In this document: positions 43,678-52,709 of the stretch, piece after piece
Layout of the letters: the number at the start of each line of letters is the position of its first letter
Numbering within the stretch: position 1 is the stretch's first letter
Source: an uncultured Alteromonadaceae bacterium
GTDB taxonomy: Bacteria; Pseudomonadota; Gammaproteobacteria; Enterobacterales; Alteromonadaceae
Length of the DNA: 64,000 nucleotides
NCBI GenBank assembly: GCA_947494925.1
Contig: CANLWS010000003.1
Span: forward strand, 186,001 to 250,000
Reading direction: 5' to 3'
Notes under the pieces: generated by a model
What the model was told of the DNA's origin: nothing
What the model saw: the letters and a program-made list of their open reading frames with translations, nothing else
The model's database searches: none
Translations under genes and position numbers: made by a program

Positions 43678-45063
43678 ATGAAATTAGTTGTTATAGGGAT
43701 ATTGGGCTCTCTCTTTCTGTTTTCCTCAAGTCTACAAGCAAACGAATCGCTAACCTCAAATCAGATCGAGAATCTGGAAATCCAGGCAGCAACAAATGAT
43801 GAACTGGCATTTCAACTTGGGTACGGCTTTATTCAGGGGACACAAGGTTTGCATAAAGATATAGAGCGGGGCAAATCTCACCTTAAGAAATTGGCTGCGC
43901 GATATCCCGTCAATCACAATGCAGCTAAAGCAGCATTCGTTCTAGGAAAATTGTATCTAGGTGCAGAAGAGCACATTGTGGTGAAAGAATCCGCTATCAA
44001 ATATTTCAGAATCGCCTCGCAATATGCCGAAGTTGATGGACTGGCAGAAGCTCCTTACCAAGTTGCTATGGCCTCGGAGGATGACGAGGAATATTTAGAA
44101 CAGATGAAAAAAGCTGGCAACGCAGGGTTTGTTCCAGCAATGCTCCAGTTATTTGTAAGCTACATGAATGGCCAGAGGCTTTATAAAAATGAAAAGGCGG
44201 CGGTGGCTTGGTTAAAAAAGGCTGCACACAAAGGGCATGCTGAAGCACAGGCTGAATTGGGTACCTATTTTTTTAACGGAGAAATTGCTTATAAAGATTA
44301 TGAGCGGGCTTACTATTGGACAGTCAGAGCGGCAGAACAAAATCATTCCGGTGCTCAAGCACAGTTGGGGTTGATGTATAAATTAGGGCTAGGCCGACCG
44401 GTAAATAAACAGAAAGCGAGACTATGGTTCGAACGTGCACACTTACAATCAAACATGCTTGCAACTGAAAACCTTGGTGGATTGTTACTGGAATCCAGTG
44501 ACAAAGCAGAGCAAAAGCAAGGTGTTGATATGATGGCTACTGCTGCAGAAGCAGGTGCAAAATCAGCCGCCATTCAGATGGTTAGAATTTATGAAAAAGG
44601 GATCGGTGTCGACAAGGATATTGATCAGGCAATGAAGTGGAAAAACAGAGCATCCTCAATCGATGATGTGGAGGGTTCAAATCTGATTGGGGTCAACAAG
44701 GTTACCCGTGACGATAAAAAAGCCTATAAAGTATCTTTGCAAACGGTGGAGCAATACGAATTAGGAATTGAAGCTGCAAAATCGGAAAGTTGGCAGATCG
44801 CTAAAGAGCATTTGACCAAAGCCGCTATGGATAATTATCCTGCTGCACAACTAGACCTTGCGCGTGTTTACATATCTATTGCTCAGAAACAACAAGATGC
44901 CGCGCTTTATGAAAAAGCATTTGCCTGGGCCAAAATTGCTCTGGATGGAAAACAGCCTGAAGCAAAAATTCTGGTGGACAAACTAACTGAAGTTCTGCCA
45001 ACTAAAATGCTTGAGGACAGCTTACGCCAGTACAACTTGTTAAAAGTAAAAATTGTGAAGTAA
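43678..45063 (+). CDS. Exported Sel1-like repeat protein
   Basis: 461 residues with a signal peptide (MKLVVIGILGSLFLFSSSLQA). Sel1-like repeats are visible from residue about 55: repeated units of the form AxxxLGxxYxxGxGVxxDxxKAxxWxxKAA, for example AQAELGTYFFNGEIAYKDYERAYYWTVRAAEQN and AQAQLGLMYKLGLGRPVNKQKARLWFERA, and again near 300 and at the C-terminus. Such proteins bind partners in the periplasm and are often linked to cell envelope regulation. It is divergent from the TPR sensor kinase, which makes a functional link possible. Confidence 0.86.
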   Translation: MKLVVIGILGSLFLFSSSLQANESLTSNQIENLEIQAATNDELAFQLGYGFIQGTQGLHKDIERGKSHLKKLAARYPVNHNAAKAAFVLGKLYLGAEEHIVVKESAIKYFRIASQYAEVDGLAEAPYQVAMASEDDEEYLEQMKKAGNAGFVPAMLQLFVSYMNGQRLYKNEKAAVAWLKKAAHKGHAEAQAELGTYFFNGEIAYKDYERAYYWTVRAAEQNHSGAQAQLGLMYKLGLGRPVNKQKARLWFERAHLQSNMLATENLGGLLLESSDKAEQKQGVDMMATAAEAGAKSAAIQMVRIYEKGIGVDKDIDQAMKWKNRASSIDDVEGSNLIGVNKVTRDDKKAYKVSLQTVEQYELGIEAAKSESWQIAKEHLTKAAMDNYPAAQLDLARVYISIAQKQQDAALYEKAFAWAKIALDGKQPEAKILVDKLTEVLPTKMLEDSLRQYNLLKVKIVK

Positions 45064-45101
45064 AACTCGCGAGCTTAAACTGACCAGTAGGGTGCACTAA
45101 A

Positions 45102-45398
45102 ATGGTGAGAATATTTTATCGTTGGCAGGTACAGCCAGCCAATTTTGAAGCGTTTAAACAGACATGGCGAATCACCACCACCAACATCCATGCATCAGTT
45201 CCTGGAGCGCTAGGTAGTTTCATGTTGCGCGCATGCGAAGATGAATCAGAAATTATAACGGTGGCAAAGTGGGATTCGTTAGCATCATGGCAGGCTTTTT
45301 GGGTGACTGACAATCCAAAGGAGATGGAAGGGTTGCGGAAGATTGGAAATCGAATATCGGTCGACCTGTATGAAGAAATTGAGGACCAAACACGATAA
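45102..45398 (+). CDS. Antibiotic biosynthesis monooxygenase (ABM) domain protein
   Basis: 98 residues in a dimeric alpha/beta barrel pattern: IFYRWQVQPANFEAFKQTWRITTTNIHASVPGALGSFMLR and ITVAKWDSLASWQAFWV. The family includes quinol monooxygenases and heme-degrading enzymes as well as small proteins of unknown activity. It follows the Sel1-repeat gene after 38 bases. Confidence 0.8.
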   Translation: MVRIFYRWQVQPANFEAFKQTWRITTTNIHASVPGALGSFMLRACEDESEIITVAKWDSLASWQAFWVTDNPKEMEGLRKIGNRISVDLYEEIEDQTR

Positions 45399-45429
45399 CT
45401 CGAAAATTTACCTGGAGCATTATTAGTTA

Positions 45430-46002
45430 GTGGCATTCGATACCCAACAAATAAACAAGCAACGACAAAACTTATCTGATTACGATGAGATTTGGGTGTT
45501 TGGATATGGGTCGTTAATTTATAAGGTGGATTTTGATTACATCATTAGCGAGAGCGCACATATAACTGGATTTGAACGTCGGTTTTGGCAGGGAAGTCAC
45601 GACCATAGAGGCACACCTGACAATCCAGGACGGGTGCTTACGCTTTCAAATGTCGAAGGTGCCAGGTGTTTTGGGAGAGCATTTAAAGTTCATCACACTA
45701 TCTTTGAGCACTTGGACCATCGAGAAAAGAACGGTTACCTCCGACACGAGACGGATATTTACCTTTCTGATAACCGCATTATCAGTGGATTGGTATATAT
45801 AGCCAGCCCTGACAATGCGGCCTATCTGGGACAAGCCAGTATTCTGGAGATTGCCAAACAAATTTTCAACTCTTCGGGACCAAGTGGTGCAAATCGTGAC
45901 TATGTATTCGAACTTGCCGACGCTCTGAGGAAGTATCAGGAATCCGATGAGCACGTCTTTCAGGTTGAACGCGCACTTGTGGAATTGTCTCGGGAATCGT
46001 AG
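45430..46002 (+). CDS. ChaC-like gamma-glutamylcyclotransferase
   Basis: 190 residues. WVFGYGSLIYK is the signature YGSL loop, HITGFERRFWQGSHDHRGTPDNPGRVLTL is the ChaC motif, and the catalytic glutamate lies in HREKNGY. ChaC enzymes degrade glutathione to 5-oxoproline and Cys-Gly. The start is a GTG with a GGAG at a long spacing, so the true start could differ slightly. It stands at the end of the Sel1/ABM gene group. Confidence 0.84.
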   Translation: MAFDTQQINKQRQNLSDYDEIWVFGYGSLIYKVDFDYIISESAHITGFERRFWQGSHDHRGTPDNPGRVLTLSNVEGARCFGRAFKVHHTIFEHLDHREKNGYLRHETDIYLSDNRIISGLVYIASPDNAAYLGQASILEIAKQIFNSSGPSGANRDYVFELADALRKYQESDEHVFQVERALVELSRES

Positions 46003-46136
46003 TTTGGAGTAACAGCAAATAGCCTGCTAGCTTTCCAACACAGATCTCCGCCCAAGAGCATAGCGGATATGACGCTAAGCTTATAATCAAATAAACACAA
46101 TCTCCACAGATCTCACGATGTTGAGTTTGCCACCCA

Positions 46137-46367
46137 TTGCCGTCATTCCCGAATGCTTATGTCGGGAATCTTTGTGAGGTCAGAATGAGTTAAATTTGGT
46201 CTTGGCGGCCTTCATCAGACAGTTAAACTCACCTTGCGCAAAAGAATTTCCTCAATTTTTGCCGTCACTCCCGAATGCTTTTGTCGGGAATCTTTGTGAG
46301 GAAGAATTGGTTAAGTTGTGGCTTGGCGGCCTTCATCAGGCAGTTAAACTCACCTTGCGCAAAAGAA
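46137..46367. repeat. Tandem duplication of a 110-base intergenic unit
   Basis: Unit 1 is 46137-46246 and unit 2 is 46259-46367, about 90 percent identical by eye. Each has a hairpin (CTCCCGA or ATTCCCGA with TCGGGAAT), then CTTTGTGAGG, GGCGGCCTTCATCAG-CAGTTAAACTCACC, and ends in TTGCGCAAAAGAA. The end of unit 2 runs into the MITE-like element at 46356. Two copies only, with a 12-base spacer, so not a CRISPR array. Confidence 0.85.
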
Positions 46368-46461
46368 CTTTTTTGATAGTGAATAAGATGAATTTCCAGT
46401 GACAGGCAGCAAGACAAACTAGCGACTCCAAAGATCGGCATATAAAAAAGGTTTTTTGCAC
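46356..46461. repeat. MITE-like element, copy 2 (106 bases)
   Basis: Conserved ends and exact spacing match copy 1 at 39181-39286. Its right end meets the stop codon of the large PAS/coiled-coil gene (TAG at 46461-46463, minus strand). No open reading frame. Confidence 0.6.
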
Positions 46462-49400
46462 TATGCATACAAATGGGAGTGGATGACTCTTAATGTGGTC
46501 ATCAGGGACTTTTTAACGTTTGGCCAGAATATGGCTATGTTATCTACTTCGCCTCTTTCACAATCTGCGCTGAGTCGCTGTGCGAAATCACTTAATGTGT
46601 GTGAGTTCAGTTTACTGATTAACATGACCAGTTTGCGGGTGTTAAACAAAATCATATTGTTATCATCTTTTTCAACCGCTTCGTCTGTAGCTTCAATCGC
46701 ACTTTCGAATTGTCCGATAAGTGAACCGAGCGCTTCAGCCAAGGGACCCGAATTTGGGTTTTGTTGGAGGTAATGCAGTAAGTCAAACCATTGTCCTGGC
46801 TGCGCAGGCATGGCCAATTTGGCGTATTCCGGCAACTCCTTGGGTTTAGCTTCTGGCTCTTGTTGTTGCGCTTGTTTCAGCTCATGTTTATGGGCATCAA
46901 CCAGCGCTTGTTCTTGCTCAACCAACTTTTTCTGGCTGTTTTCAAGTTCTTGTTGCGCAGTTTGTAACGCTTTTTCTTTGTCTTCCAACTGCTGTTGACT
47001 GGACTGTAGATTTTGCTCCAGTGATTTCAATTGTTCAGCTAATTGAGTCTGTTCACTTCCTTGTTCGCTAAGGTTTTGTTGGGAGCTGGCGTATTCGTTT
47101 TGAACGGCCTGCAGTTTTTCAGTTAACGCCTGTTGCTCACTTTCCAACTGATGAATATTGTGCTCTCTACTTTGCAGGGAGTTTTGCTGTTCATCGAGTT
47201 GTGCTTGAAGTTGGCTTTCCTGTGCTTCTTGCTGAGCGAGCTTACTCTGGAGTTGCTCAGCTTCCTGTCTCGCCTTTTCCAGTTCTTGTTGCAATTTCTG
47301 TTCACCAGATTGGGTATCTGAGACTTTGGATTCAGCTTGTTTGAGCTCGTGCAGATTACTCTCTAAACGTTGTTGCATCTGCTCGTTCTGTTTCTCCGCT
47401 TCAGCCAGGGCGTGTTGCAATTGCTGTTTCTGTCTTTCGATTTCAGCATGGTGCTCACGCCATTGTTCATCACTTCCTTCCATCAGCTCACGTTGTTTGG
47501 TTGCACGGCTTTCCACATCTGTGAGTTCGACTTTCAGCTGTTCAAGAGTTTGCTTTTGCAGTTCGCGTTCAGATTTTTCCAGTTCAGCCTGACGCTGGTT
47601 TTCATTAAGTTTTTGTTGAGTTTCATGCAATTGCTGTTGCTTGGCTTCAAGTTCTCTTTGCAAGGCTTGCTGATTTTCCTGCCATTGTTGATCACTTTGG
47701 GCAATTACGCGGTTTTGTTCTTCGGTACGTTGTTCAACCTCAGCCAGTTCAGCTTTTAACTGGTCAAAAATTTCCTGTTGTCTGGCTTTCTCAGCTTTTT
47801 CAGCCTCAGTCTGCTGCTTGGCTTCGTTGAGAACCTGCTCTGTTTGCTGGAGCCGTTGTTGTTTTTCCTGCAATTCTTTTTGCAAGGCAAGTTGTTGCTG
47901 CTGGAACTGTTGATCAGCTTGAGCCATTTGTTCCTGTTGCGATTTGGTTCGTTGCTCAACTTCGGTCAGTTCACTCTGTAATTTTTCCAACTGGCGCTGT
48001 TGTTCTGCGCTTTCGGCTTTTTCCTGTTCGGCTTGCTGTTTTGTTTCGTTTAACGCCTGCTGTGTTTGCATCAACTGATGTTGTTTGTCTTCCAGCTCTT
48101 TTGCCAACAACGCTTGTTGCTGTTGCATATCACCTTTTTCCTGATTCGACATTTCTTCGAATTTCTGCATTTCGTGCTGTAAATGCTCAAGATGTCTGGC
48201 TTTTAAGCTAAGTTCAGATTGTGCGCTTCGATACGTCTGTTCAAGCTCACGGTGTTGCAATTCTGCCTGTTCACTCGCTTTGCGTTGATTGATTAATAAT
48301 TCCCGAAGTTTATTGCCCGCTTCACCGGAACTCACAAGTTGGGTTTGCAACGACTTTATTTGCCCACTGACGGCGTTAATTTGCTGGTCTTTTTCTTCGA
48401 TAGAACCTTTTAAATCATCAATCTGAGTGACGAATTGATCAATCTCATGTTGCTGATCAACCTGTTCCTGTTCAAGCCTCCGGGTAGTCTTTTCACTTTC
48501 TTCGAGGTCCAGTTTAGCTTGCTGAAATTGTCGCTCGCTATATTGCAATGCGTCAGCGATTTGATTCCGCTGTTTTTCCAATCCAGATACTTTGACACTA
48601 GAGTGTTGAAGTTGCTCTTCAAGTTCTTCATTGCTGCGCTGAGTGCTGGCTAATAAATCACGGCTGGCAGAATAATCGCTTTGCAATTGTTGAAGATGTT
48701 CTGTGACATCCTGGTTTGCTTGTTGTAAATCACTAATTTCTGATTGCTTGGCCGAAATATCTACTTCGGCTGCGTGCAATCTTGTTTGGGTATCATGTAA
48801 GGATTTTGCTTTGCTTGCCAGTTGATCCTGACTGACTTCCAGTAATTGTCTTTGCTCGGCAACTTGTCGTTCCGCCGCCTGGTGCAGATTAATAGCTTCT
48901 AATCTTGCCTGATCCGCTTTAGTTATGGCCCGTAAATCTGTCCATATACATAAAATAGAAATCAGTGATTCACCTTTAAACATAGGTACATAGGTTGCCT
49001 GGCAAGGTAAATGTTCACCATCGACTTTATGTTGCCAGACCATGGATTGCGCTTTACCGTCAGATTTGATTTGTGCGATGGTTTTCTGCAATTCAGCCGC
49101 TGAGTGTTCGTCTTCACTGAGCTTTTCTGAGTAGGGGAAAATACCAAACAAATCGTACTCGTCATTGACAGAGAAAAATTCACAGGCGGCAGGATTAAGT
49201 TGCGTAAATCCTTTGTCTTCCAATACAGCCATTGGCATACTGCTGTGTTCCAACAAGCCTTGGAATTTATCCTGATGGAATTGCTGGTCGGTGATATCTG
49301 CTATCCAGCACAAATATTGCTGTTTGTCTTTATCGAACAGATCGATATTTAATTCACTCGGGTGTAGGGTGTCGTCCTGGCCTTTAAGTTTTGCCTGAAA

Positions 49401-50969
49401 CCCTCTAAGTTGTCCGGTTTGATGCAGGATTTTTGCTGCTTTTCCTGATTTATTAGGATCATTGAACAACTGATAAAATGAACGCTTTTTCAGCTCTTTT
49501 TCTTCTAGCCCTAATCTGTCAGTCATGACCTTATTTGTCTTTATGACATGGTCTTCGTTGTCTATCATGGCAATGGCCATAGGGGCTTTGTCTAATATCG
49601 CTGCAAAGTGCGCCCGCTCTTGCTCAAGGGCGTTAACCGTTTGTCGGAATTCGGTAACGTCTTCAATCATACCCACCAGACCTGCCCGATTGCCATCGTC
49701 GTCTTTGTAACCCTGAACTTTGACCCTCAGTGCTCGTATGTCACCAGCGGAGCGGGCCAGTTCAATTTCTTTAGCTGTGCCACTGCTGACAGAACTGAAT
49801 TGCATATCACCCATGGGGTGCAGTTGCTTGAGTTCTTCGGGAAAGAATTCCGCCTGTTTAATGTTCTTACCACGAATATCGCTAAGGTGAACACCAAACA
49901 TATTTTCGAATGCGTGATTGCACTCTTCCAAATTGCCATCAGGGTCAAGCAAATAAAGGGCATGTTTAGACGCTGACAATAGTCCTTTGGTGCGTTGTTG
50001 TCGTTTGTGACTTTGCAATTGCAGTTCTCGCATTATTGACTGATCGCTGACAGTAACATGCACGTGTGAGTATACGCCTTTATCATCAGGTAGCTTGGGT
50101 ACGCCGAATAATTGGGTATGCAAGTTGCCGGTGGCTGTTACGAATCGACAGGCCAAATCAATGGGAGTACCCTGTTGAGCATTGGTTATGGCCTGAGTAA
50201 ATGCATGCACATCACTGGGGTAAACCAGGTCTCTAAGTTGGTTGATGGAGCCACTTTTTTTGTTTTCCTCAACTGACAGCATCTCACATAAAATCGCACT
50301 AAAAGTATAGGCATCATTTTCAACATCGATATTTATTTCGCCGAGTTTGCTGGAACGAATCAAAGCTTGATGATGGTTAAGTTCTGCTTCACCCTGATCC
50401 AGCTTTTTCTGAAAGTCGCTGACATCTTCTATGGAAACTATGTTGCTGAGATCACCACGTTGTGTCTGTAGAGGATTAAAGGTGAGTTTGAGGTGACGCT
50501 CGCGTTTTTCAGAATAGAGTTGAATGCTGGTTTGTACCTTGGATGAAAACCCTTGTTCAACAGCACCTATATCTTCTTGGTGGAACCTTTCTGCCAGATT
50601 GTTATTAATTAATTTACTATCTTTGTCGCCAAGGTAATAAGCAGCGATGCGATTACAATAAATAATTTGGCCAGAAGCATTTAAATGCACCATGCCAAGA
50701 TTAAATCCATCAAGAAGTGAATCCTTAGCTGCCAATTCATGGTTGATTCGTTCCTGCTCTTTTCTTGCTTTTTTCACTCTGGATTGAGTTAAAAGTAAAA
50801 AAAGGAGTATAACCCCAATCAATGCGCCAATAGCGTAAATTGCAAATTCAATAGTTTGCGCAGGTTGTTGTAAAACCTGAGTCCCGATTGCATGGCTTGC
50901 AGGACTGACCATAAATAATAATGCGCAGGTAATGTGGCGAACCAAACCTGACAGAGTTCGCGGCTTCAT
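46461..50969 (-). CDS. Large PAS / coiled-coil protein with degenerate HPt-like C-terminus
   Basis: 1502 residues. A signal or membrane helix near residues 11-28 and another at 42-60 (AIYAIGALIGVILLFLLL) anchor it. Five PAS-like domains follow at about 83-190, 205-310, 325-440, 450-560 and 566-680, for example LLDGFNLGMVHLNASGQIIYCN and FAAILDKAPMAIAMIDNEDHVIKTN. Residues about 690-1370 form one long coiled coil rich in Gln and Glu. The C-terminus (about 1390-1502) looks like a histidine-phosphotransfer four-helix domain, but where AHTLKG is expected it has NTRKLVM, so the phospho-accepting His is missing. No kinase, GGDEF or EAL domain. A scaffold or mechanical sensor at the inner membrane is plausible; function unknown. 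Confidence 0.8.
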   Translation of the reverse strand: MKPRTLSGLVRHITCALLFMVSPASHAIGTQVLQQPAQTIEFAIYAIGALIGVILLFLLLTQSRVKKARKEQERINHELAAKDSLLDGFNLGMVHLNASGQIIYCNRIAAYYLGDKDSKLINNNLAERFHQEDIGAVEQGFSSKVQTSIQLYSEKRERHLKLTFNPLQTQRGDLSNIVSIEDVSDFQKKLDQGEAELNHHQALIRSSKLGEINIDVENDAYTFSAILCEMLSVEENKKSGSINQLRDLVYPSDVHAFTQAITNAQQGTPIDLACRFVTATGNLHTQLFGVPKLPDDKGVYSHVHVTVSDQSIMRELQLQSHKRQQRTKGLLSASKHALYLLDPDGNLEECNHAFENMFGVHLSDIRGKNIKQAEFFPEELKQLHPMGDMQFSSVSSGTAKEIELARSAGDIRALRVKVQGYKDDDGNRAGLVGMIEDVTEFRQTVNALEQERAHFAAILDKAPMAIAMIDNEDHVIKTNKVMTDRLGLEEKELKKRSFYQLFNDPNKSGKAAKILHQTGQLRGFQAKLKGQDDTLHPSELNIDLFDKDKQQYLCWIADITDQQFHQDKFQGLLEHSSMPMAVLEDKGFTQLNPAACEFFSVNDEYDLFGIFPYSEKLSEDEHSAAELQKTIAQIKSDGKAQSMVWQHKVDGEHLPCQATYVPMFKGESLISILCIWTDLRAITKADQARLEAINLHQAAERQVAEQRQLLEVSQDQLASKAKSLHDTQTRLHAAEVDISAKQSEISDLQQANQDVTEHLQQLQSDYSASRDLLASTQRSNEELEEQLQHSSVKVSGLEKQRNQIADALQYSERQFQQAKLDLEESEKTTRRLEQEQVDQQHEIDQFVTQIDDLKGSIEEKDQQINAVSGQIKSLQTQLVSSGEAGNKLRELLINQRKASEQAELQHRELEQTYRSAQSELSLKARHLEHLQHEMQKFEEMSNQEKGDMQQQQALLAKELEDKQHQLMQTQQALNETKQQAEQEKAESAEQQRQLEKLQSELTEVEQRTKSQQEQMAQADQQFQQQQLALQKELQEKQQRLQQTEQVLNEAKQQTEAEKAEKARQQEIFDQLKAELAEVEQRTEEQNRVIAQSDQQWQENQQALQRELEAKQQQLHETQQKLNENQRQAELEKSERELQKQTLEQLKVELTDVESRATKQRELMEGSDEQWREHHAEIERQKQQLQHALAEAEKQNEQMQQRLESNLHELKQAESKVSDTQSGEQKLQQELEKARQEAEQLQSKLAQQEAQESQLQAQLDEQQNSLQSREHNIHQLESEQQALTEKLQAVQNEYASSQQNLSEQGSEQTQLAEQLKSLEQNLQSSQQQLEDKEKALQTAQQELENSQKKLVEQEQALVDAHKHELKQAQQQEPEAKPKELPEYAKLAMPAQPGQWFDLLHYLQQNPNSGPLAEALGSLIGQFESAIEATDEAVEKDDNNMILFNTRKLVMLISKLNSHTLSDFAQRLSADCERGEVDNIAIFWPNVKKSLMTTLRVIHSHLYA
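47457..48122 (-). repeat. Three 74-residue tandem repeats inside the coiled coil
   Basis: Residues 950-1023, 1024-1097 and 1098-1171 are exactly 74 residues each (222 bases). Each begins near QQ-x-x-LxKELxxKQxxLxxTxQxLNE, continues with EKxExxxQ and QLxxELTEVEQRT, and ends in ADQQFQ, SDQQWQ or SDEQWR. A partial fourth start follows (EHHAEIERQKQQLQ). Equal lengths and conserved landmark residues imply recent duplication at DNA level. Confidence 0.85.
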
Positions 50970-51299
50970 TTGTAACTATTCCTAATAGAAGAGATCTCGG
51001 TGCAAAGATTAACCTGTATATTTGTCGACACAAAACGAAATGACAGTTATTAGGTGTTGCATGTAATACCTATCAGGATTTTCTTATGGTATAAAAATTA
51101 CCCGGTGAAAATTGCAGCGCTAGTTCTGACGGGGGTTTCAGGAGAATGTGTTGTAAAATTGGCTTATTGTTAACCTGGATTAGGTACTAACAAATATAAC
51201 TTGATGGGCGTATTTTTGTGAAAGTGCCCCTAAATTTTCTGAATTTCAATCTGTGTTAAGGTGATTGATAGTTCACTATCGAGTCATAAAGGTATTAAG
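50970..51299. other. Divergent intergenic region, no gene seen
   Basis: 330 bases between the PAS/coiled-coil gene and the DUF1439-like gene. Both promoters must lie here. I see no open frame with a ribosome site and no clear palindrome or terminator. Confidence 0.5.
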
Positions 51300-51821
51300 T
51301 TGAACATTATCCGATTTATGTATTTAGCACTTTCGATCATCGTTATCCCTGTTTGGGGGCAATCCTCTTCAGTGACCCTTAGCAATAATGAAATCAATAT
51401 GGAGCTGAATAAAACCTTTCCTATTGAACGAAAGTTTAAGCATGTAACGGCTTTTTTTACCAAGCCTGAAATAGTGTTAGACCCCTTGGATGAAAAGATT
51501 GAAATTGACACTTTAATACGTTCAAAAGTGGAGGGTAAATATCTGATAGCCAAGGGCAAAATAGAAGGCACTATCGAATACGATGACCTCAATAGTGTCC
51601 TGCAGTTTCGCAAACCCGTACTAGAGGAATTTAAAGTGATGGAGTCGGATATGGGTGAGATGCAGCAAAAAGAGGTCAGCCGTATTATCCGACAAAGTAT
51701 GGGCAACAATCTGCCTAAAATAGTGTTGGTAGACCTCAACAACCTGGCCTTGAGGTTCCCCAGACAAGAACCCAGCAATATCGACGTTGAACCTGGTGGG
51801 CTGTCTGTCACTTTTGAATAA
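51300..51821 (+). CDS. DUF1439 (YceB-like) exported protein
   Basis: 173 residues from the TTG at 51300, chosen because AAAGG is seven bases upstream and the signal peptide NIIRFMYLALSIIVIPVWGQ begins at once; a GTG at 51261 would add 13 residues. The pattern LSNNEINMELNKTFPIERKF, a central set of beta strands (LIAKGKIEGTIEYDDL) and the end IDVEPGGLSVTFE follow the E. coli YceB/DUF1439 family of periplasmic lipid-binding-like proteins (here without the lipid-attachment Cys). Function unknown. Confidence 0.72.
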   Translation: MNIIRFMYLALSIIVIPVWGQSSSVTLSNNEINMELNKTFPIERKFKHVTAFFTKPEIVLDPLDEKIEIDTLIRSKVEGKYLIAKGKIEGTIEYDDLNSVLQFRKPVLEEFKVMESDMGEMQQKEVSRIIRQSMGNNLPKIVLVDLNNLALRFPRQEPSNIDVEPGGLSVTFE

Positions 51822-51933
51822 TAATCTGACAATATTATTGAACAGTTCCCCTTAACCATTAACGATTCCTCTTGTATTATGCCTCGCGTTGCCGTAACAG
51901 GCATGTTTGTAGTATTGGATGTGGAAGTGAGAG

Positions 51934-52704
51934 ATGGAACAAAGTTTGGTTGCAACTGAATGTAAAAATTGTGGCGCAGCGTTGGCAGGGGCGTTTTGTC
52001 ATGAGTGCGGACAGAAGACAAGTGTCGGCAGGCTAAATGTCCGATATTTTATCGATGAGGTTCTGAGCAGCCTGTTTCAGGTAGAAAAAGGATTATTCTT
52101 CACTGCGAAAGCCTTATCAATTCAACCTGGGACTAGCATTAGGGATTATCTTCAGGGACAGCGAGCTCCACATTTTAAGCCACTAGCCTATTTACTTGTA
52201 ACTTCCGCTATTTACGTATTTCTGGCTTACTTGTTTGAATTTAATACCTATTCAAAAGACTTTTTGTCCGGCTTTAGCGTTGGTGTCGAAGAGCATAAGA
52301 CGCCACTAGAGCAAAAAGCGATCGACGGATTTAATTGGTTGGCTAACAATCAGGTTTACAGTCTGCTGCTTACCATTCCTTTGTTTTCAATAGGGTCTTA
52401 CCTGGCTTTTTTCAGATCTGGATATAACTACCTTGAGCATCTGATAATTAACGTCTACATAACGGCCCATCAACTGCTCATTTATGCGTCGCTCAGTGGA
52501 TTAATTCCAGAAGATTCAAAAGTGGAAGTGCTCCCGTTACTACTAGGTGTAACCTACAATTTGTGGGCGTATTGTCAGTTGTTTCAGCGGGGTAATGGCT
52601 TTAAACGAGTAATTCAGGGACTCTGTGTTTACCTTATCTTTTTGTTTATATTCGCCGTTCTCATGCTCATTGTGATTGCCATTGTGAGCCCTGCTAAAGT
52701 TTAG
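51934..52704 (+). CDS. DUF3667 membrane protein with zinc ribbon
   Basis: 256 residues. N-terminal zinc-ribbon cysteines C10, C13, C22, C25 (CKNCGAALAGAFCHECGQ), then the DUF3667 motif (FIDEVLSSLFQVEKGLFFTAKALSIQPGTSIRDYLQGQRAPHFKPLAYLLVTSAIYVFL) and five or so membrane helices. The family is widespread in Bacteroidetes and Gammaproteobacteria with unknown function. It is 112 bases downstream of the DUF1439 gene. Confidence 0.85.
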   Translation: MEQSLVATECKNCGAALAGAFCHECGQKTSVGRLNVRYFIDEVLSSLFQVEKGLFFTAKALSIQPGTSIRDYLQGQRAPHFKPLAYLLVTSAIYVFLAYLFEFNTYSKDFLSGFSVGVEEHKTPLEQKAIDGFNWLANNQVYSLLLTIPLFSIGSYLAFFRSGYNYLEHLIINVYITAHQLLIYASLSGLIPEDSKVEVLPLLLGVTYNLWAYCQLFQRGNGFKRVIQGLCVYLIFLFIFAVLMLIVIAIVSPAKV

Positions 52705-52709
52705 TTACC

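Noticed and set aside
46137-46367. Repeat block considered as a CRISPR array
   Set aside because: Only two units of 110 bases with a 12-base gap; no short repeat/spacer regularity and no cas genes.
47370-47759. Plus-strand Leu/Phe-rich open frame that looks like a membrane protein
   Set aside because: It is the complement of the Gln/Glu-rich coiled coil; such complements read as Leu, Phe and Cys-rich frames by codon bias alone.
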